This document shows positions 1-11,149 of a stretch of DNA of 64,000 nt, one piece after another (the stretch's first letter is position 1; each line of letters starts with the position of its first letter). The stretch is from Ichthyophis bannanicus (taxonomy: Eukaryota; Chordata; Amphibia; Gymnophiona; Ichthyophiidae). A model generated the notes under the pieces. That model was not told the DNA's origin, searched no databases, and saw only the letters and a program-made list of their open reading frames with translations. Where the stretch lies: the NCBI GenBank assembly GCA_033557465.1, contig CM066035.1:916432235-916496234 (forward strand). The letters run 5' to 3'. Made by a program: the position numbers and the translations under genes.

Positions 1-1
1 A

Positions 2-1141
2 CTATACATCTACTCGCATCCTTTATTTTCTTGGGTTCAATACTGGAAGCGATTTTTAGATGACATTTTCTTCATTTGGACGGGCAGTAGAACTGATTTG
101 TATGCTTTTTTGCATTCTCTAAATTTATTTAAACCAAATATACAATTTACGGCACAAATAGGAAGTAACAGTATTCAATTTTTGGACATTATGATTGAAT
201 GCACCCCGGAGGGTTTTTCAACTTCTCTATATAGAAAGCCAGTTCAGCGAAATACTTTGCTGCATTTTGACAGCTCCCATCCACCAGCATTGAAGAAGGG
301 TCTGCCTTATGGGCAATTCTTGCGTCTTCGACGTAATTGCACTTCGCTGGCACAATTTAAGATTCATGCCAAAGAATTATGCTCCCGTTTGCTCTCCAGA
401 GGGTATCCGTCTAAAGTTATCCATAGGGCCTACAAAAGAGCACGATTTACTCATCGTGATTGGTTGTTGGAACCTAAGGTCTCCCCTCCTTTGATGAATA
501 AAATTACATGCATTTTTCCTTTTATGCGAGGCACTTCTTCTGTTGTCAACTTATTGCATAAGTTCTGGCCGGTTTTGGCCGTTCATTCATGCTTCTGTAA
601 GCCACTTCAAATAGCATATTCTCGTAAACCGAATCTACGTGACATACTGATGAAAACTACGGCACCTCAAGACAGACCACCTCTGCGGCATGAAAATGCG
701 GGTCATTACCCGTGTGGGACCTGCTCTTTCTGCTCTAATACTATATCAGGCTTGACATGGCTAGATGTCCGTACAAATAAAAGTTATTATACCCGCTGGC
801 ATACGGATTGTACTACTGACTTTGTCGTCTATTTAATTCTCTGCCCTTGTCATTTACCATACATTGGCCGTACTACACGAACTTGTAAACTACGTTTGGG
901 TGAACATGCTTCTCGCCTGTCTACACAACAGCTTGCTGCACCGTTAGTCCAACACTGTTTGGATTCATTGCATACATTTGCAGATCTTAGCTGGCGGATT
1001 TTGGATCATGTACCCCTCAATCCAAGGGGTGGAGACAGAGTTCAAGCCCTGCAAAATCTAGAGCAGAAATGGATTTTTCGCCTGCATTCTGTTCAGCCAG
1101 AAGGACTAAATCAGCAATTAGACTGGCATACAGTTTTTTAA
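2..1141 (+). pseudogene. Penelope-like element RT + GIY-YIG endonuclease, 5' part outside window
   Basis: C-terminal part of a Penelope-like retroelement polyprotein. The frame is open from base 2, so the true start lies upstream of the window. The RT active-site region reads RFLDDIFFIW at about 47-76. A cysteine pair (CGTCSFC) near 717-737 precedes the GIY-YIG nuclease: VVYLILCPC, then YIGRT, an EH pair, a glutamate in LEQKW and an asparagine in GLNQ, which matches the order of GIY, YIG, R/H, E and N catalytic positions in that family. In PLEs this nuclease nicks the target for primed reverse transcription. The part in view is uninterrupted and ends at a TAA at 1139-1141. Because the N-terminal half is not visible I cannot say whether this copy is intact. 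The family call is confident. Confidence 0.9.
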
Positions 1142-1560
1142 CTATTCAGTTGGAGAGCGGTTACCTGATTGGTGGTTTCTTCTCTCTGTTCTGATTGGTT
1201 TTTGTCTACCTCTCACATCTGAAGGACGCGCTCGACTTAATGATAGCGCCTGGGTTATAAAAACCAGTTGCTTTTGGCATTGTGTAAGGCTAATGCTTCT
1301 GCTAACAGCGGTTTGACCTGAAGCAGGGGGTCTATGGGAACACCCCCGAAACGTGGCACGTCGAGAGAAAAATCGGACCTGCTGTAAAAAGCCTGTGTTG
1401 TTCAAAGCTAAGTACCAGCTATTTTTGAAGAGCTGTTTTAAAAAGTTATATTACGATTAAAAAGGAAGGGCCACGGCGGTAGAGGGTGATTTTTCTCTCT
1501 GCTTGGCTGGCCGGTCCAACAAAAAAATTTAGGATTTATTCTGGTTATTTTCACTGAGTT
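1142..1560 (+). mobile_element. 3' region (pLTR-type) of the Penelope-like element
   Basis: Non-coding sequence directly after the PLE stop codon. It has the layout seen in PLE terminal repeats: a TATAAAA-like run near 1256-1262, then a hammerhead-like motif (separate entry), then AT-rich sequence. The same order of elements appears on the minus strand at 61446-62369. The downstream boundary is uncertain. Confidence 0.6.
1311..1372 (+). ncRNA. hammerhead-ribozyme-like motif in PLE terminal repeat
   Basis: Bases 1318-1324 read CTGAAGC (hammerhead core CUGANGA with the last A changed to C). Stem II pairs 1326-1331 (GGGGGT) with 1342-1347 (ACCCCC). GAAA follows at 1348-1351. A 3-bp stem III (CGT/ACG) is at 1352-1360, and the UH cleavage dinucleotide TC is at 1361-1362. 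Stem I is weak. Known family context: PLE terminal repeats carry minimal hammerheads with very short stem III. The core substitution suggests this copy is inactive. Confidence 0.55.
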
Positions 1561-2936
1561 CTGGGGTTATTTATTAGAATGCCATTCTGCACAGAACGGT
1601 TTTTGCAATACTATCATTTATGTGCAGAACAACATCCCAGCAGATGCGCAGATACTGTTTATGCTCATACAACTCCAAAGTGCCGCTGCACAAGTTTTGC
1701 AGATGTCAGTTTTGGAGTACAGCATTTTTGTGTTCCGGCAAACCTCACCCTCAGCACTTCTCTTCAAGGGGGCCAGAAAAAGTTATAGGTCCTATATGCT
1801 CTAGGTAAAGAGAAGAAACAGGCATTAATTTCTCACTAGTGCTGACCACAGAACAACAGGCTATCTCTTTACTCCTTCTCAGGCCTTGCAATAAAATCCC
1901 ATTGTTGTACTCAGCTTTCTGGTCTTCTCACATTGCTGGCACACTTTATTACATCAGACCCTGTATGTGGTTAGTGGTTTTCAGCCACTTAAAATATCTG
2001 CATCCTTTCTTACAGGCCGATGCAGAAAGCCAGTGCTGAAGTCGTGCTCTATCAACTTTTTATGCCTATTTGCATCGCACCGATAGCACGCGACTTCAGC
2101 GCAGGCATGCAGAAAGGGGATCATATGTAAATTAGCTTTCTCTGAGATGATTCAGGCATTGGGGAAAGCTCCCGATGCCATCAAAATACTGTCGGGGGCA
2201 CATGTTAGATGTTTAAGCCACCTCAGACCCAGGCGTAGAGATATAGGCACTAAGGTTGGTCGCAAAATCCTCAATGCATTTCTCTGCATCAGTTGCAGGC
2301 AATATTTACATGCCGTTTCATGTGCGGCTCATTTGCCTCTAATTTAAGTACATTTAAATAGTCTTGGTGTTAATTGTGCGCTAGTTTTCCATTGCTGTTT
2401 ACTTGCGCATCCATCTCTTTTCTGCATTTGGTGGTAGCAGTAAGTGTGCTTAAAATTGGCATTATCTGTGCTTAAAGGCCGCGCTAGTTTTCGGCATTGA
2501 TCTGTAAGTGCACACAAATTGTTGATGTAAAAAGGGGCATTTTTGGATATGTATCAGATGTGTACATGCACCTTAGATTTTCGAATGGTATATGATATGT
2601 CACTAATATACCAAACATTACACATCTGTTTTACTTTACATATCTGTTTTACTTTACTATGCACATATAACAAGCCAGTTTTCAAACTCAGTGTTTGTGG
2701 GTTCTTATACAGTATTTGTAAATTGCTTTGTTTTGTTTGTGCTTTTAAATAACACTTACCTTTGCAGTTCGGCACCGTTGTGAAGGCTTATCAGAAAAAT
2801 ATAAGTTATCAATGTCCCTGTTTAATGCGCATTACCAAGTTAAGTTACAATCTAAACCATTTGACTGAAATGATAAAGCAAAAAAAAAAAACCTGTTAAA
2901 TAAATAAATAAAATTATTCCATTGACAGAAGTAAAC
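1561..2936. other. unannotated AT-rich interval
   Basis: No coding region is recognisable. It contains a short imperfect inverted repeat (2035-2053 with 2082-2100, about 19-base arms around GCTGAAGTCG) and an A-run followed by AAATAAATAAATAAA at 2880-2912 that looks like a decayed LINE tail just before DIRS element A. Confidence 0.4.
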
Positions 2937-3103
2937 TTTCTCAAAGAACAAGCAGGAAGTCAGTCCTCACATATGGGGGATGTCGGTGCCGACAGAGCCT
3001 GCTCGGATCCAATCCCAAGCTTTCAAAAAAAGCTTTTGGGACCTACATCGCACATGTGCAGTCACCTTCCCACCCAAAGGTTCCATCTTACCTCAGTCTT
3101 CTT
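2937..3103 (+). repeat. left inverted terminal repeat of DIRS-A
   Basis: Contains the family's ITR landmarks: AGCAGGAAGTCAGTCCTCAC, CATATG, a decayed GTCGGTGCCGAC palindrome and the AAAGCTTTTGGG block. Pairs with the right ITR at about 16780-16965. Confidence 0.85.
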
Positions 3104-3367
3104 TTTTCTGCGGAGCCCTGCAGACATGCTTTCTGTGCACCCTGGATAAAGTCAATTTTTTACACGATCCTTGGTGATTTTTTTCTTCTTTCTTCGGTTC
3201 CGATCACCTTTCCACCATCCAAATCCAACACCTCGGTATTGTGCTTTTCGCTCAGGTAACTTTTTCTTTTATTTTTGGCCCGCAAGTTTTTTTTACTTGT
3301 GGCCTAGCTGGTCGAGACGTCAGAGTTTAACCTCACGGGGCTCGTTTTTCTGGCTTTGTCATCGACC

Positions 3368-5340
3368 AGCGGATTCTAGAAGTGTAGCAAGTGCAATCGC
3401 ACTATGTCCCGCACGGACCACCACAGTTTCTGCATATATTGCCTCAGAGCAGACCATGACGTGTCTTCCTGCCCACTGTGCCTTTTGATATTGGGTAAGA
3501 CCCAGAAGGAACGGGAAAGGCGGCCGGGGGAACTGTTCAGCAAGTTGATCCTAGGATCTGCATCAGGGGTGGAATCCCTGCCATTGCTGCCGACATCGGG
3601 CGACTCAGCATCGCACTCCCGGGCTCAGTCAGAGCCGCAGGATCGACATGCATCAGAGTCATCCTCAGGATCTTCCCCGGCCGAAGACTTCATCAAAGTC
3701 GAATTTGAGGTCTGACCCCAACCTGGGGTAAGACCTCTGGGACCCGGGTGCAGAGTCCTTAATGCCGGGGATGAGAGGGAGTCCCCTTCAAGCAACCTTG
3801 GAGGGAGGCATCGGCAACGGAGTAGGAGGATCACACCGGTTTCCTGGATGCCATCACCATCCGGGATTCCCCTTCTCGGGACCCAGCACTGGCCTCGGAG
3901 TCCTCAAAGTAGGCACCTGCTTCAGCTGAACCTTCAGGCATCAAGGCCAGGATGCTAGCCCTGGAATGCAGCTTTGCTGTGTTCATCGGTGCTCACTGGG
4001 GCCTGACTCCCGGTCACTCTAGGTCATTGGCGCCCTTGGAGGACCGTCCTCGTTCAGGACCTCCATGGATAGATGCCTGTCCCATCCCTGAGAGGCTGGC
4101 CTGCTCAGTGTTGACTCCATCGGTGTCAGAGTTGAGGCCTGGCACATATTCGGGCGTGGCCATGCCAGAGTCCCAACGCCAAGTCAGTCTGATGACCATG
4201 GGGTGCTAGCTGACTCCTCTGGCTCTGAGTCAGCGTGGGAGACAGATGAGGAGTCTCTCAACACCATTCTCCACTGGGACATCCCCTCTGACCCATCTTT
4301 GCCACATCATCTACAGCAGTTATCTCCAGAGGACTTGGCTTTCCTGAGTTTGTATGGGAGATGTCCCAGGTAGTTGCCTTCGTGGTGGTGTCAGAGGACG
4401 AACTGTGCACCGAGGATCTTGAGATTCTCCAGTACAAGGCTCTTCCTTGGGAGGCACTAAGGGGTCCATGTCCCCATCCTGGACCGGCTGCTCTTCAGGA
4501 TGTGAGAGACCCCAGTGACGGTGCCGATTGTGAGCCTTTGACTCGATTCACAGTATCGAATTGGCCAGAGCCCTGGCTTTCAGAAAACACAGCTGGCACA
4601 TAACTCCATGGTGGTAGAATCGGCTATGCGTCGCATTAAAAGCCATAAGATGCATTCCTTGATGCCTCCAGGCAGGGAGGCATGCCCTATGGATGCTTTT
4701 GGCAGAAAGTGTTTCCAAGGCTCCATGCTCATCTCCCGGATCCAGGCATACCAGTTGTACATGGGCATGTACCTGAGGGACGTGGCAAAGGAACTCGCCA
4801 GGTTCTTGGCTCGGTTAGGATGCAAACTTCTTGAGTGCTTCAGGACTCTGGGGTTATCAATCAAGGAATGGTCCAAGTTTCAAACTCGGGCAGCCTTTGA
4901 TGGCTTTGAGTCGGTGGCTCGGGTAACTGCAGCGGACATTAGTGCCCACTGCCTTGCCTGGCTACAGTCCTCCAACTTGGAGCAGTGGGTTCAGGACAAG
5001 TTAGCCGATGCCCTGTGCTGGGGGGAAAATCTCTTCAGCAAGCCCATGATGGAGATTGCCGAAGAGCTGGAGAAGGAATTCATGACTGGAAGCAGGCTGT
5101 CCAAGAAAGTTTCTGAACCTTCCTGTAGGAAGACTTCGGGGAAAATGTCCTTCCACCCGAAGACCAAGAAGGCTTACGGAAACTGCCCCAAGTTTCAGGC
5201 CTATCACGCTCCCCCGCAGGGGCAGCTGACCAAGGGCCAGGGGCATGGCCCCCGTATGCCAAAAGCTCCCAAACCCCAAACTGCACCCAGCCACAGCCTG
5301 GGGGGAACATTTGACTCCTTGGGCATAGCCTCTCTCCCTC
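3368..5340 (+). pseudogene. DIRS-A gag-like ORF, broken
   Basis: Gag-like structural protein of the DIRS element. The N terminus has a cysteine/histidine cluster (KCSKCNRT, then DHHSFCIYCL, then CPLC) near 3380-3490 that corresponds to the better preserved versions in B and C. A TAG sits at 3377-3379 just before it. A Ser/Pro/Glu-rich middle follows in several frames. The conserved C-terminal gag block runs from about 4608 (MVVESAMRRIKSHKM) through FQGSM, YLRDVAKE, FDGFES and GENLFSKPM to about 5100. In A the last part of gag is in the same frame as the start of RT, unlike B, where the frames differ. Several frameshifts separate the pieces, so it cannot make a full protein. Confidence 0.8.
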
Positions 5341-5901
5341 AGGAGGTACAAGGCCCAAGGTACATGGAAGGACAGCTGGCTCACTTTGCACACCAGTGGC
5401 CAAGCATCACCACGGATGCCTGGGTGTTGCAGGTGGTCGGGGAAGGTTACCTCCTCCACTTTGCCCAGCTGCCTCTTCCCTTCTTCCCCGGGGAATTACC
5501 TATGGACTCCTTGCACAGGGAGCTTCTGCAAAAGGAGCTTGAGGTTTTACTCAAAGATCAGGTGGTGGAGCCCATCCTCCTGCCTCTCCAGGGCAGGGGG
5601 CTCTATTCCCACTACTTCCTTGTCCCCAAGAAGATCAGGGTCTTTCGAACCATCCTGGATCTATAGGACCTTAACCGCTTCCTGGTCAAGGAAAAATTCA
5701 AGCTGGTATTCCTTAGAACCTTGTTGCCCTACCTCCTGCAAGGAGATTGGCTGTGCTCCTTGGATCTCAAAGATGCCTACACCCACATCCTGATCCATCC
5801 AAGGCAGTGTCAGTTCCTCTGGTTTGTCGTCGGCGGGTGACACTATCAGTAGCAAGTACTTCCCTTCGGCCTCGCCTTGGCTCCCAGGGTATTCACAAAA
5901 T
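5341..5901 (+). pseudogene. DIRS-A reverse transcriptase, N-terminal part
   Basis: RT fingers and palm start of a DIRS element: HYFLVPKK, then RTILDL, a TAG at 5664-5666, then GDWLCSLDLKDAYTHILIHP and LPFGLA in the same frame. Further stops follow at about 5837-5850. The frame ends at PRVFTK, where the CR1 LINE is inserted. It continues at 8466. Confidence 0.85.
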
Positions 5902-8465
5902 AGAAACATAGAAACATGATGACCGCATGGCCTATCTAGTCATTCCTTCCATATCAACAACTACAACAGTCCCCTTTTTACCTTTAGAGATCCTCTGTGT
6001 TTGTTTGTCCCATGCTTTTTTGAATTCAGTTACTGTCCTTATCTCTACCACCTCCACTGGGAGACTATTCCACGGATCCACTACTCTTTCCGTAAAGAAA
6101 TATTTCCGCATATCACTCCTGAATATATCTCCCTTCACCCTCATCCCATGTCCCCTCGTAGCAGAACTTGCTTTCAATTGAAAGAGGCTCTCTCCCTGAA
6201 CATTTATGCCACGGAGGTATTTAAACATCTCAATCATATCACCTCTATCCCGCCTTTCCTCTAAGGTGTACATATTAAGATCCTTAAGTCTGTCCTCATA
6301 TGCTTTATAATGAAGCCCACTAATCATTTTAGTAGCCACCCTCTGCACCGACTCCATCCTGTTCACATCCTTTTGAAGGTGCGGTCTCCAGAATTGCACA
6401 CTATACTCAAAATGAGGTCGCACCAAAGACTTATACAGAGGCATTATCACCTCCTTTTTTCTGCTAGCCATTCCTCTCCGTATGCACCCAAGCATCCTTC
6501 TAGCTTTTGCCGTCGCCTTTTCTACCTGTTTAGCTATTTTAAGATCATCAGACACAACCACGCCTAGGTCCCGCTCTTCTTTAGTGGACAAAGGTACTTC
6601 ACCTCCTATACTGTATTGCTCCCTTGGATTGCTGCAGCCCAAATGCATGACCTTACATTTTTTAACATTAAATCCCAGCTGCCAAATTCTAGACCATTCT
6701 TCAAGCTTAGCTAGATCCCTCCTCATGTTATCTACACCTTCCTGGGTGTCTACTATATTGCAGATTTTGGTATCATCCGCAAAGAGGCAAACCTTACCCG
6801 ACAGCCCTTCTGCTATATCACTAACAAAGATGTTAAAAAGAATCGGACCAAGGACAAATCCCTGGGGCACACCACTGGTAACATCCTTCTCCTCAGAGTG
6901 AGCTCCATTTACTTGTACTCTTTGTCGCCTCCCACCCAACCAATTTCTAACCCAAGCAGTAACTTTAGGGTCCATACTTAGGGTGCTCAGTTTGTTTATA
7001 AGTCGCCTGTGAGGAACAGTGTCAAAGGCTTTACTGAAATCTAAATACACCACATCTAGAGCTCTCCCTCGGTCCAACTCCCTGGTCACCCAGTCAAAGA
7101 AATCAATCAGATTTGTCTGACAAGACCTGCCTCTGGTGAATCCATGCTGCCTCGGATCCTGTAATCCGCTGGACTCCAGAAACCTCACTATTTTCTCTTT
7201 CAGCAGCGTTTCCAATAATTTACTCACCACCGAAGTTAAACTAACTGGCCTGTTGTGTTCAACCACATCCTTACTTCCGCTTTTGTGTAAAGGCACCACA
7301 TGAGCCTCTCTCCAGTCCTTTGGCACCACTCCCGACTCCAACGAGGCATTGAAAGGGTCAGTCAGTGGAGTTGCTAGAACGTCCCCAAGTTCCCTCAGTA
7401 TTCTAGGGTGTATCCCATCCGGTCCCATCGCTTTGTCTACTTTAAGTTGAGCTAGTTTCTCACGAACACAGTCTTCTGAAAATTGTTCAAGATGTCCCAC
7501 GCTTCTGTTCCTATTTGTGGGTGTTTTCTGAGGTCCTGCTCCTGGTTCTTCATCTGTGAACACATAACAAAAATATTTGTTAAGCAATTCCGCTTTATCC
7601 TTATCAGCTTCTACATATTCCCCCCTGCACCCTTGAGTCTGACAATACCACTTTTGCCCTTCCTCTTCTCACTAATATATCTGAAAAATGTCTTATCCCC
7701 CATTATATTGCATTGGCTATTTCCTCCTCCTTTTGAATCTTTGCCTTCTTGACTACTTTGCTAGCTTCTCTAAGTTTTTCCAAATACAGATGCCTGTCTT
7801 CCTCTCTCTGTGATCTCTTGTATTTCATGAAGGCCTCCCTCTTTTTCTTCACTTTTTCAGCTACTTCCTTCGAAAAACATAGCGGTCTCCTTTTCCTTTT
7901 GCCTTTATTTACCATTTTAACAAAAAGGTTGGTTGCCCTTAAAATACCTCCTTTCAGTTTTGCCCACTGTTTTTCTACATCCCCCAGCTGTTCCCATCCC
8001 ACTAACAACTCCCTGAGGTATTGGCCCATCTTCGCAAAGTTAGTCTTCCTAAAGTCTAAGATCCTCACCTTGGAATGGATTCTAACAGCCCTAGTCCTAG
8101 TACTGAACCACACCATCTGGTGATCACTGGATGCAGAATGATCTCCCACTACAACATCAGAAACACTTTGACCATTGGTAAGCACCAAGTCCAGTATGGC
8201 CCCTTCAAGTGTGGGGTCTGTTACCAATTGCCTGAATAGTTCTCCCTGTAGAGAATCCAGGATCTCCTTACTTCTAGATGATACTGCAGCAGGAATGTGC
8301 CATCAACATCTGGCATATTGAAATCTTCTATCAGTAGCACTTCCCCTTTCCTAGCAATGCTGCGTATGTCTTCAATTAACTCTCTGTCCACCTTTTCCTC
8401 TTGTGAGGGAGGTCTGTATATCACACCAATGCAAATAGATTTCTCTTTCCCTCTTTCTAGTTGAA
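5902..8465 (-). mobile_element. CR1-group LINE, 5'-truncated, inserted in DIRS-A RT
   Basis: Minus-strand non-LTR retrotransposon running from the middle of the endonuclease domain (near 8465) to its 3' end at 5902, where the tail is a TTTCTATG-type short repeat rather than poly(A). It interrupts the DIRS-A RT between the codons for FTK and LAVM; joining the flanks restores the DIRS reading frame apart from about one base. No clear target duplication is visible. Confidence 0.88.
5932..8450 (-). pseudogene. CR1-type ORF2 (partial endonuclease + RT)
   Basis: Reading on the minus strand: endonuclease motifs GVIYRPP and EDFNMPD (normally GDFN) at about 8310-8440; then LEGAILDLVLTN and SSDHQMVWF at about 8100-8215; a Lys-rich linker; then RT in a 551-codon frame (7587-5932) with KAMGPDGIHPRIL, RPVSLTSVVSK, YLDFSKAFDTVPH, TSGVPQGFVLGPILF and the catalytic FADDTKI. 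The C terminus carries the CR1-group region YFFTERVVDPWNSLP. The protein would make the nick and copy its own RNA at the target. The RT frame is open, but the element lacks its 5' half and has breaks in the endonuclease part. CR1 versus a sister clade such as Rex1 is not resolved by eye. Confidence 0.88.
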
Positions 8466-9750
8466 CCTGGCAGTCATGGCCACTCACCTCAAACTCTTGG
8501 GGTTGTTCGTCTTTTTGTACCTGGACAATTGGTTCATTCAAGCCACCATGCCGGGAGAGGGCCGCAATGCAACGAAGTGCAGCATAGGGCTGCTCCAGAG
8601 CCTGGGTTTTGTGGTGAAATTCCTGAAGTCTCACCTATGGCCCACCCAGCAACTGGAGTTCATCGGCACCTACTCTGTTCCACTCAAGCGAGGGCATTTC
8701 TGCCTCTCGATCGAGCTTAGCACCAGGCCATGCAAGGTGGCCCAGCTGTGATCGCCAGATAGATGCTCTGTATCCTGGGGTACATGGCCTCCACCATCCA
8801 CAACACCCCATTTGCCTGTCTCCTCATGAGGCAAGCGCAGTGGATGCTCAGCGCCCAGTGGATGCAAGTATAAGGCCCTGGCATTCTCCCTCACCTGGTG
8901 GCAGGACCCCCTCAACCTCAGAGATGGCCTGCCCTTCCAGGCTCCCCTGGCATGCCGCATCCTCACAACAGATGCATCCAAGCTGGGCTGGGGGGCCCTT
9001 TGTGATCATCTGCAGCCGTAGGGCCCATGACCACCAGACGAGAGTGCCTCGCAGATCAACCTGCTGGAACTCAGAGCTGTCTACAATGCCCTGTGCATCT
9101 TCCAGCATTATCTGGAAGGGCAGGTGATTCAAGTCCAGATGGACAACCAGGTGGCGATGTATTACATCAACAAGCAAGGGGGCACGGGGGTCGTACAACC
9201 ACTGCTGGGAGGTGGTGAGCCTCTGGAACTTTGTGACGGGGAAGATCATCTCCCTCAGAATGGTGTACTTGCTGGGCCAGGACAATGTGCTAGCCGACTG
9301 CCTGAGCCGTGTCCTCCAGCCCCATGAGTGGAGACTGAACCCGGCCATGCTGGGAGAGATTTTCCGGCATTAGGGGGACCCCAGAGATCAACCTCTTTGC
9401 CAGTCCAGACAACGCGCAGCTGCCATGCTTCTACTCTTGGAGGCTGACCAGGGGCCAAGAGGTGGCGGATGCTTTTCTCCTTCCCTGGTCTGAGAGGTTG
9501 CTATATGTGTTCCTGCCCACACCCTGGTGCTGCGGGCCGTACTCAAGATCCAAGTGGAAGCGGCCTCAACCATTTTCATTGTGCCCAGGTGGCCCAGGCA
9601 ACCCTGGTTCCTCCTACTTCTGCAGCTGTCTCGAAGGGACCCACTACTGCTGGGAAGCTCCCCAGACCTGATAGTTCAGGAGGATGGGATACTACTGCAC
9701 CCCATCCTCCCGTCCCTGGCTCTCATGGCCTGGATGCTGAGAGGCTAGCT
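8466..9750 (+). pseudogene. DIRS-A RT (C-terminal), RNase H and methyltransferase-like region
   Basis: Resumes the RT after the CR1. The catalytic box reads FLYLDNWFI, where B and C have PYLDDWLI, so the second catalytic aspartate is Asn. RNase H follows (LTTDASKLGWGA at about 8955, INLLELRAVYNAL, then VQMDNQVAMYYINKQGG at about 9130). Next comes the segment that in DIRS1-like elements is assigned to a methyltransferase-like domain (ADAFLLPWS, VPRWPRQPWF, up to MAWMLRG at about 9748). Stops and frameshifts are scattered throughout. Confidence 0.82.
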
Positions 9751-10707
9751 ATAGTACATCACCGCCTATCCAGGCAGGTTGAGGATGCTCTCCTTGCCTC
9801 ATGTAAGGACTCCATTCAATGGGCATATGCTTTTAAGTGGCACGGGTTTTCACACTGGTGTGCGGATTCAGGTCTCAACCCCTTTTGTGCGATGCCAGAC
9901 ATCCCGCGGTACCTCTTTTATTTGTCGGAACTGGCCTTAAGTCCAATACAGTCAGAATGCACTTCTATGTCATCTCAGCTCACCATCACACAGTGGATGG
10001 CCAGGCAGTGTCGCTGCACTCTCTGGTGGGCAGATTCATGCGGAGCCGCCTCCTTTCCCGATCCCCGGTGGCATGGAACCTCAATGTGGTATTGGGGAAG
10101 CTTATGGCTCCACCCTTGGCCACCTGCCATCTCAAGTATCTTTTTTGGAAAGTCATGTTCATGGTGGCGCTCACCTCAGCCAAGTGTGTGAGCAAGCTGC
10201 AGGTGCTGGTGGCTCACTCCCCCTACAGCAGGTTCCACAGAAATAGGATTGTCCTTTGGACTCACCCTAAATTCTTGCTAAAGGTTGTCTCTGCCTTCCA
10301 TTTGAATCAAGAAATGGTGTTGCCCACCTTCTTTCCTAAACCTTATTCTTCTAGGGCAGAGGCCTCTCTGTACACACTCTGTAAGCGTGCATTGCCCTTT
10401 TACATCCAAAGGACACAGCCTCATCACCACTCAACACAGCTCTTTGTTTCTTTTGACCCCAGTTGACTGCATTTCCTTCGCCTATCAGCAGGCGGGGCTT
10501 TCTCTGGAACATCATGTGATGGCTCACACTGTATGTGCCATGGCAGCCTTGGTGGCGACATTGCACTTGGTGCCCTTAATGGAGATCTGCCAGGCCACCA
10601 CCTGGTCTTCTATGCACACCTTTGTGGCACACTGCTGTCTGGAGGAGACCTCCCGGGGGCACAGCACCTTCGGCCAGGCAGTACTTCGTCAGCTCTTCAG
10701 GGAATAA
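9545..10707 (+). pseudogene. DIRS-A tyrosine recombinase, broken
   Basis: Tyrosine recombinase that in DIRS elements integrates a circular DNA copy. Visible blocks are AFKWHGFSHWCADSG, LATCHLKYLFWKVMFMVALTSAK, LWTHPKFLLKVVSAFHLNQE, FVSFDP, HHVMAHTVCAMAA and the end FGQAVLRQLFRE, stop at 10705-10707. At least two frameshifts separate them. Compared with C, the box I arginine context ARRVSEL is AKCVSKL, HRVRA is HTVCA, and the AHYCLE tyrosine is AHCCLE. Box I Arg, box II Arg and the nucleophile Tyr are therefore all lost, and this copy is dead. Confidence 0.85.
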
Positions 10708-10710
10708 TGC

Positions 10711-10876
10711 ATTCTCCAGGACCAAGCAGGAAGTCAGTCCTCACATATGGGTGACGTCGGCGCCGACGGAGCCCTCGTGTGGAGCATTTCCCCAGCTTTC
10801 AAAGAAAGCCTTTGGGAATGCAGCGCGCATGCGCGGTCCCCTTCCCGCCCAAGGGTGCCATCTTGTTCAGTCTTCT
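10711..10876 (+). repeat. left inverted terminal repeat of DIRS-B
   Basis: Reverse complement is found at 16291-16440. It starts TTCTCCAGGACCAAGCAGG. The right copy is longer by the terminal extension CACCTGTTACGGTGAGTAAC and following bases to 16476. Confidence 0.92.
10752..10865 (+). promoter_or_regulatory. candidate promoter elements in DIRS-B ITR
   Basis: Four matches to known vertebrate promoter sites lie within 114 bases: TGACGTC (CRE-like) at 10752-10758 overlapping the perfect palindrome CGTCGGCGCCGACG (10755-10768); CGCGCATGCGCG (NRF1 consensus) at 10824-10835; TTCCCGCC (E2F-like) at 10842-10849; and GCCATCTTG (YY1-like, in the reverse sense) at 10857-10865. The order is kept in C with small changes. 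Function is inferred from motif match only. Confidence 0.45.
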
Positions 10877-11149
10877 TTTTTCCGCGAAGCCCAACAGATG
10901 TGTGTCTTGGTCACCCGGTTAAAAGTTTATTTTTCTTCGAAGATTCGTGTTTTTTCTTGCTGGTTCGACTGGTTGCCCTTCCCGCCTGGGCACGGTACAC
11001 CGGTATCGAGCCCGGACCTGTTTTTTCGGGTTTTGTCCTTTGAGACTAGCGTTCGCACTCTTTTTTTCTTTTTCCCTGGCAGCCCGGTCTTTTTTTCTTT
11101 TTCCCTGGCAGCCCGGTCTTTTGACCTTGCAGGGGCCCTTTTTCCCCCA

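Noticed and set aside
1579..2752. Short ORFs in the AT-rich interval
   Set aside because: 60-70 codons each, no start context, no family match, frequency as expected by chance.
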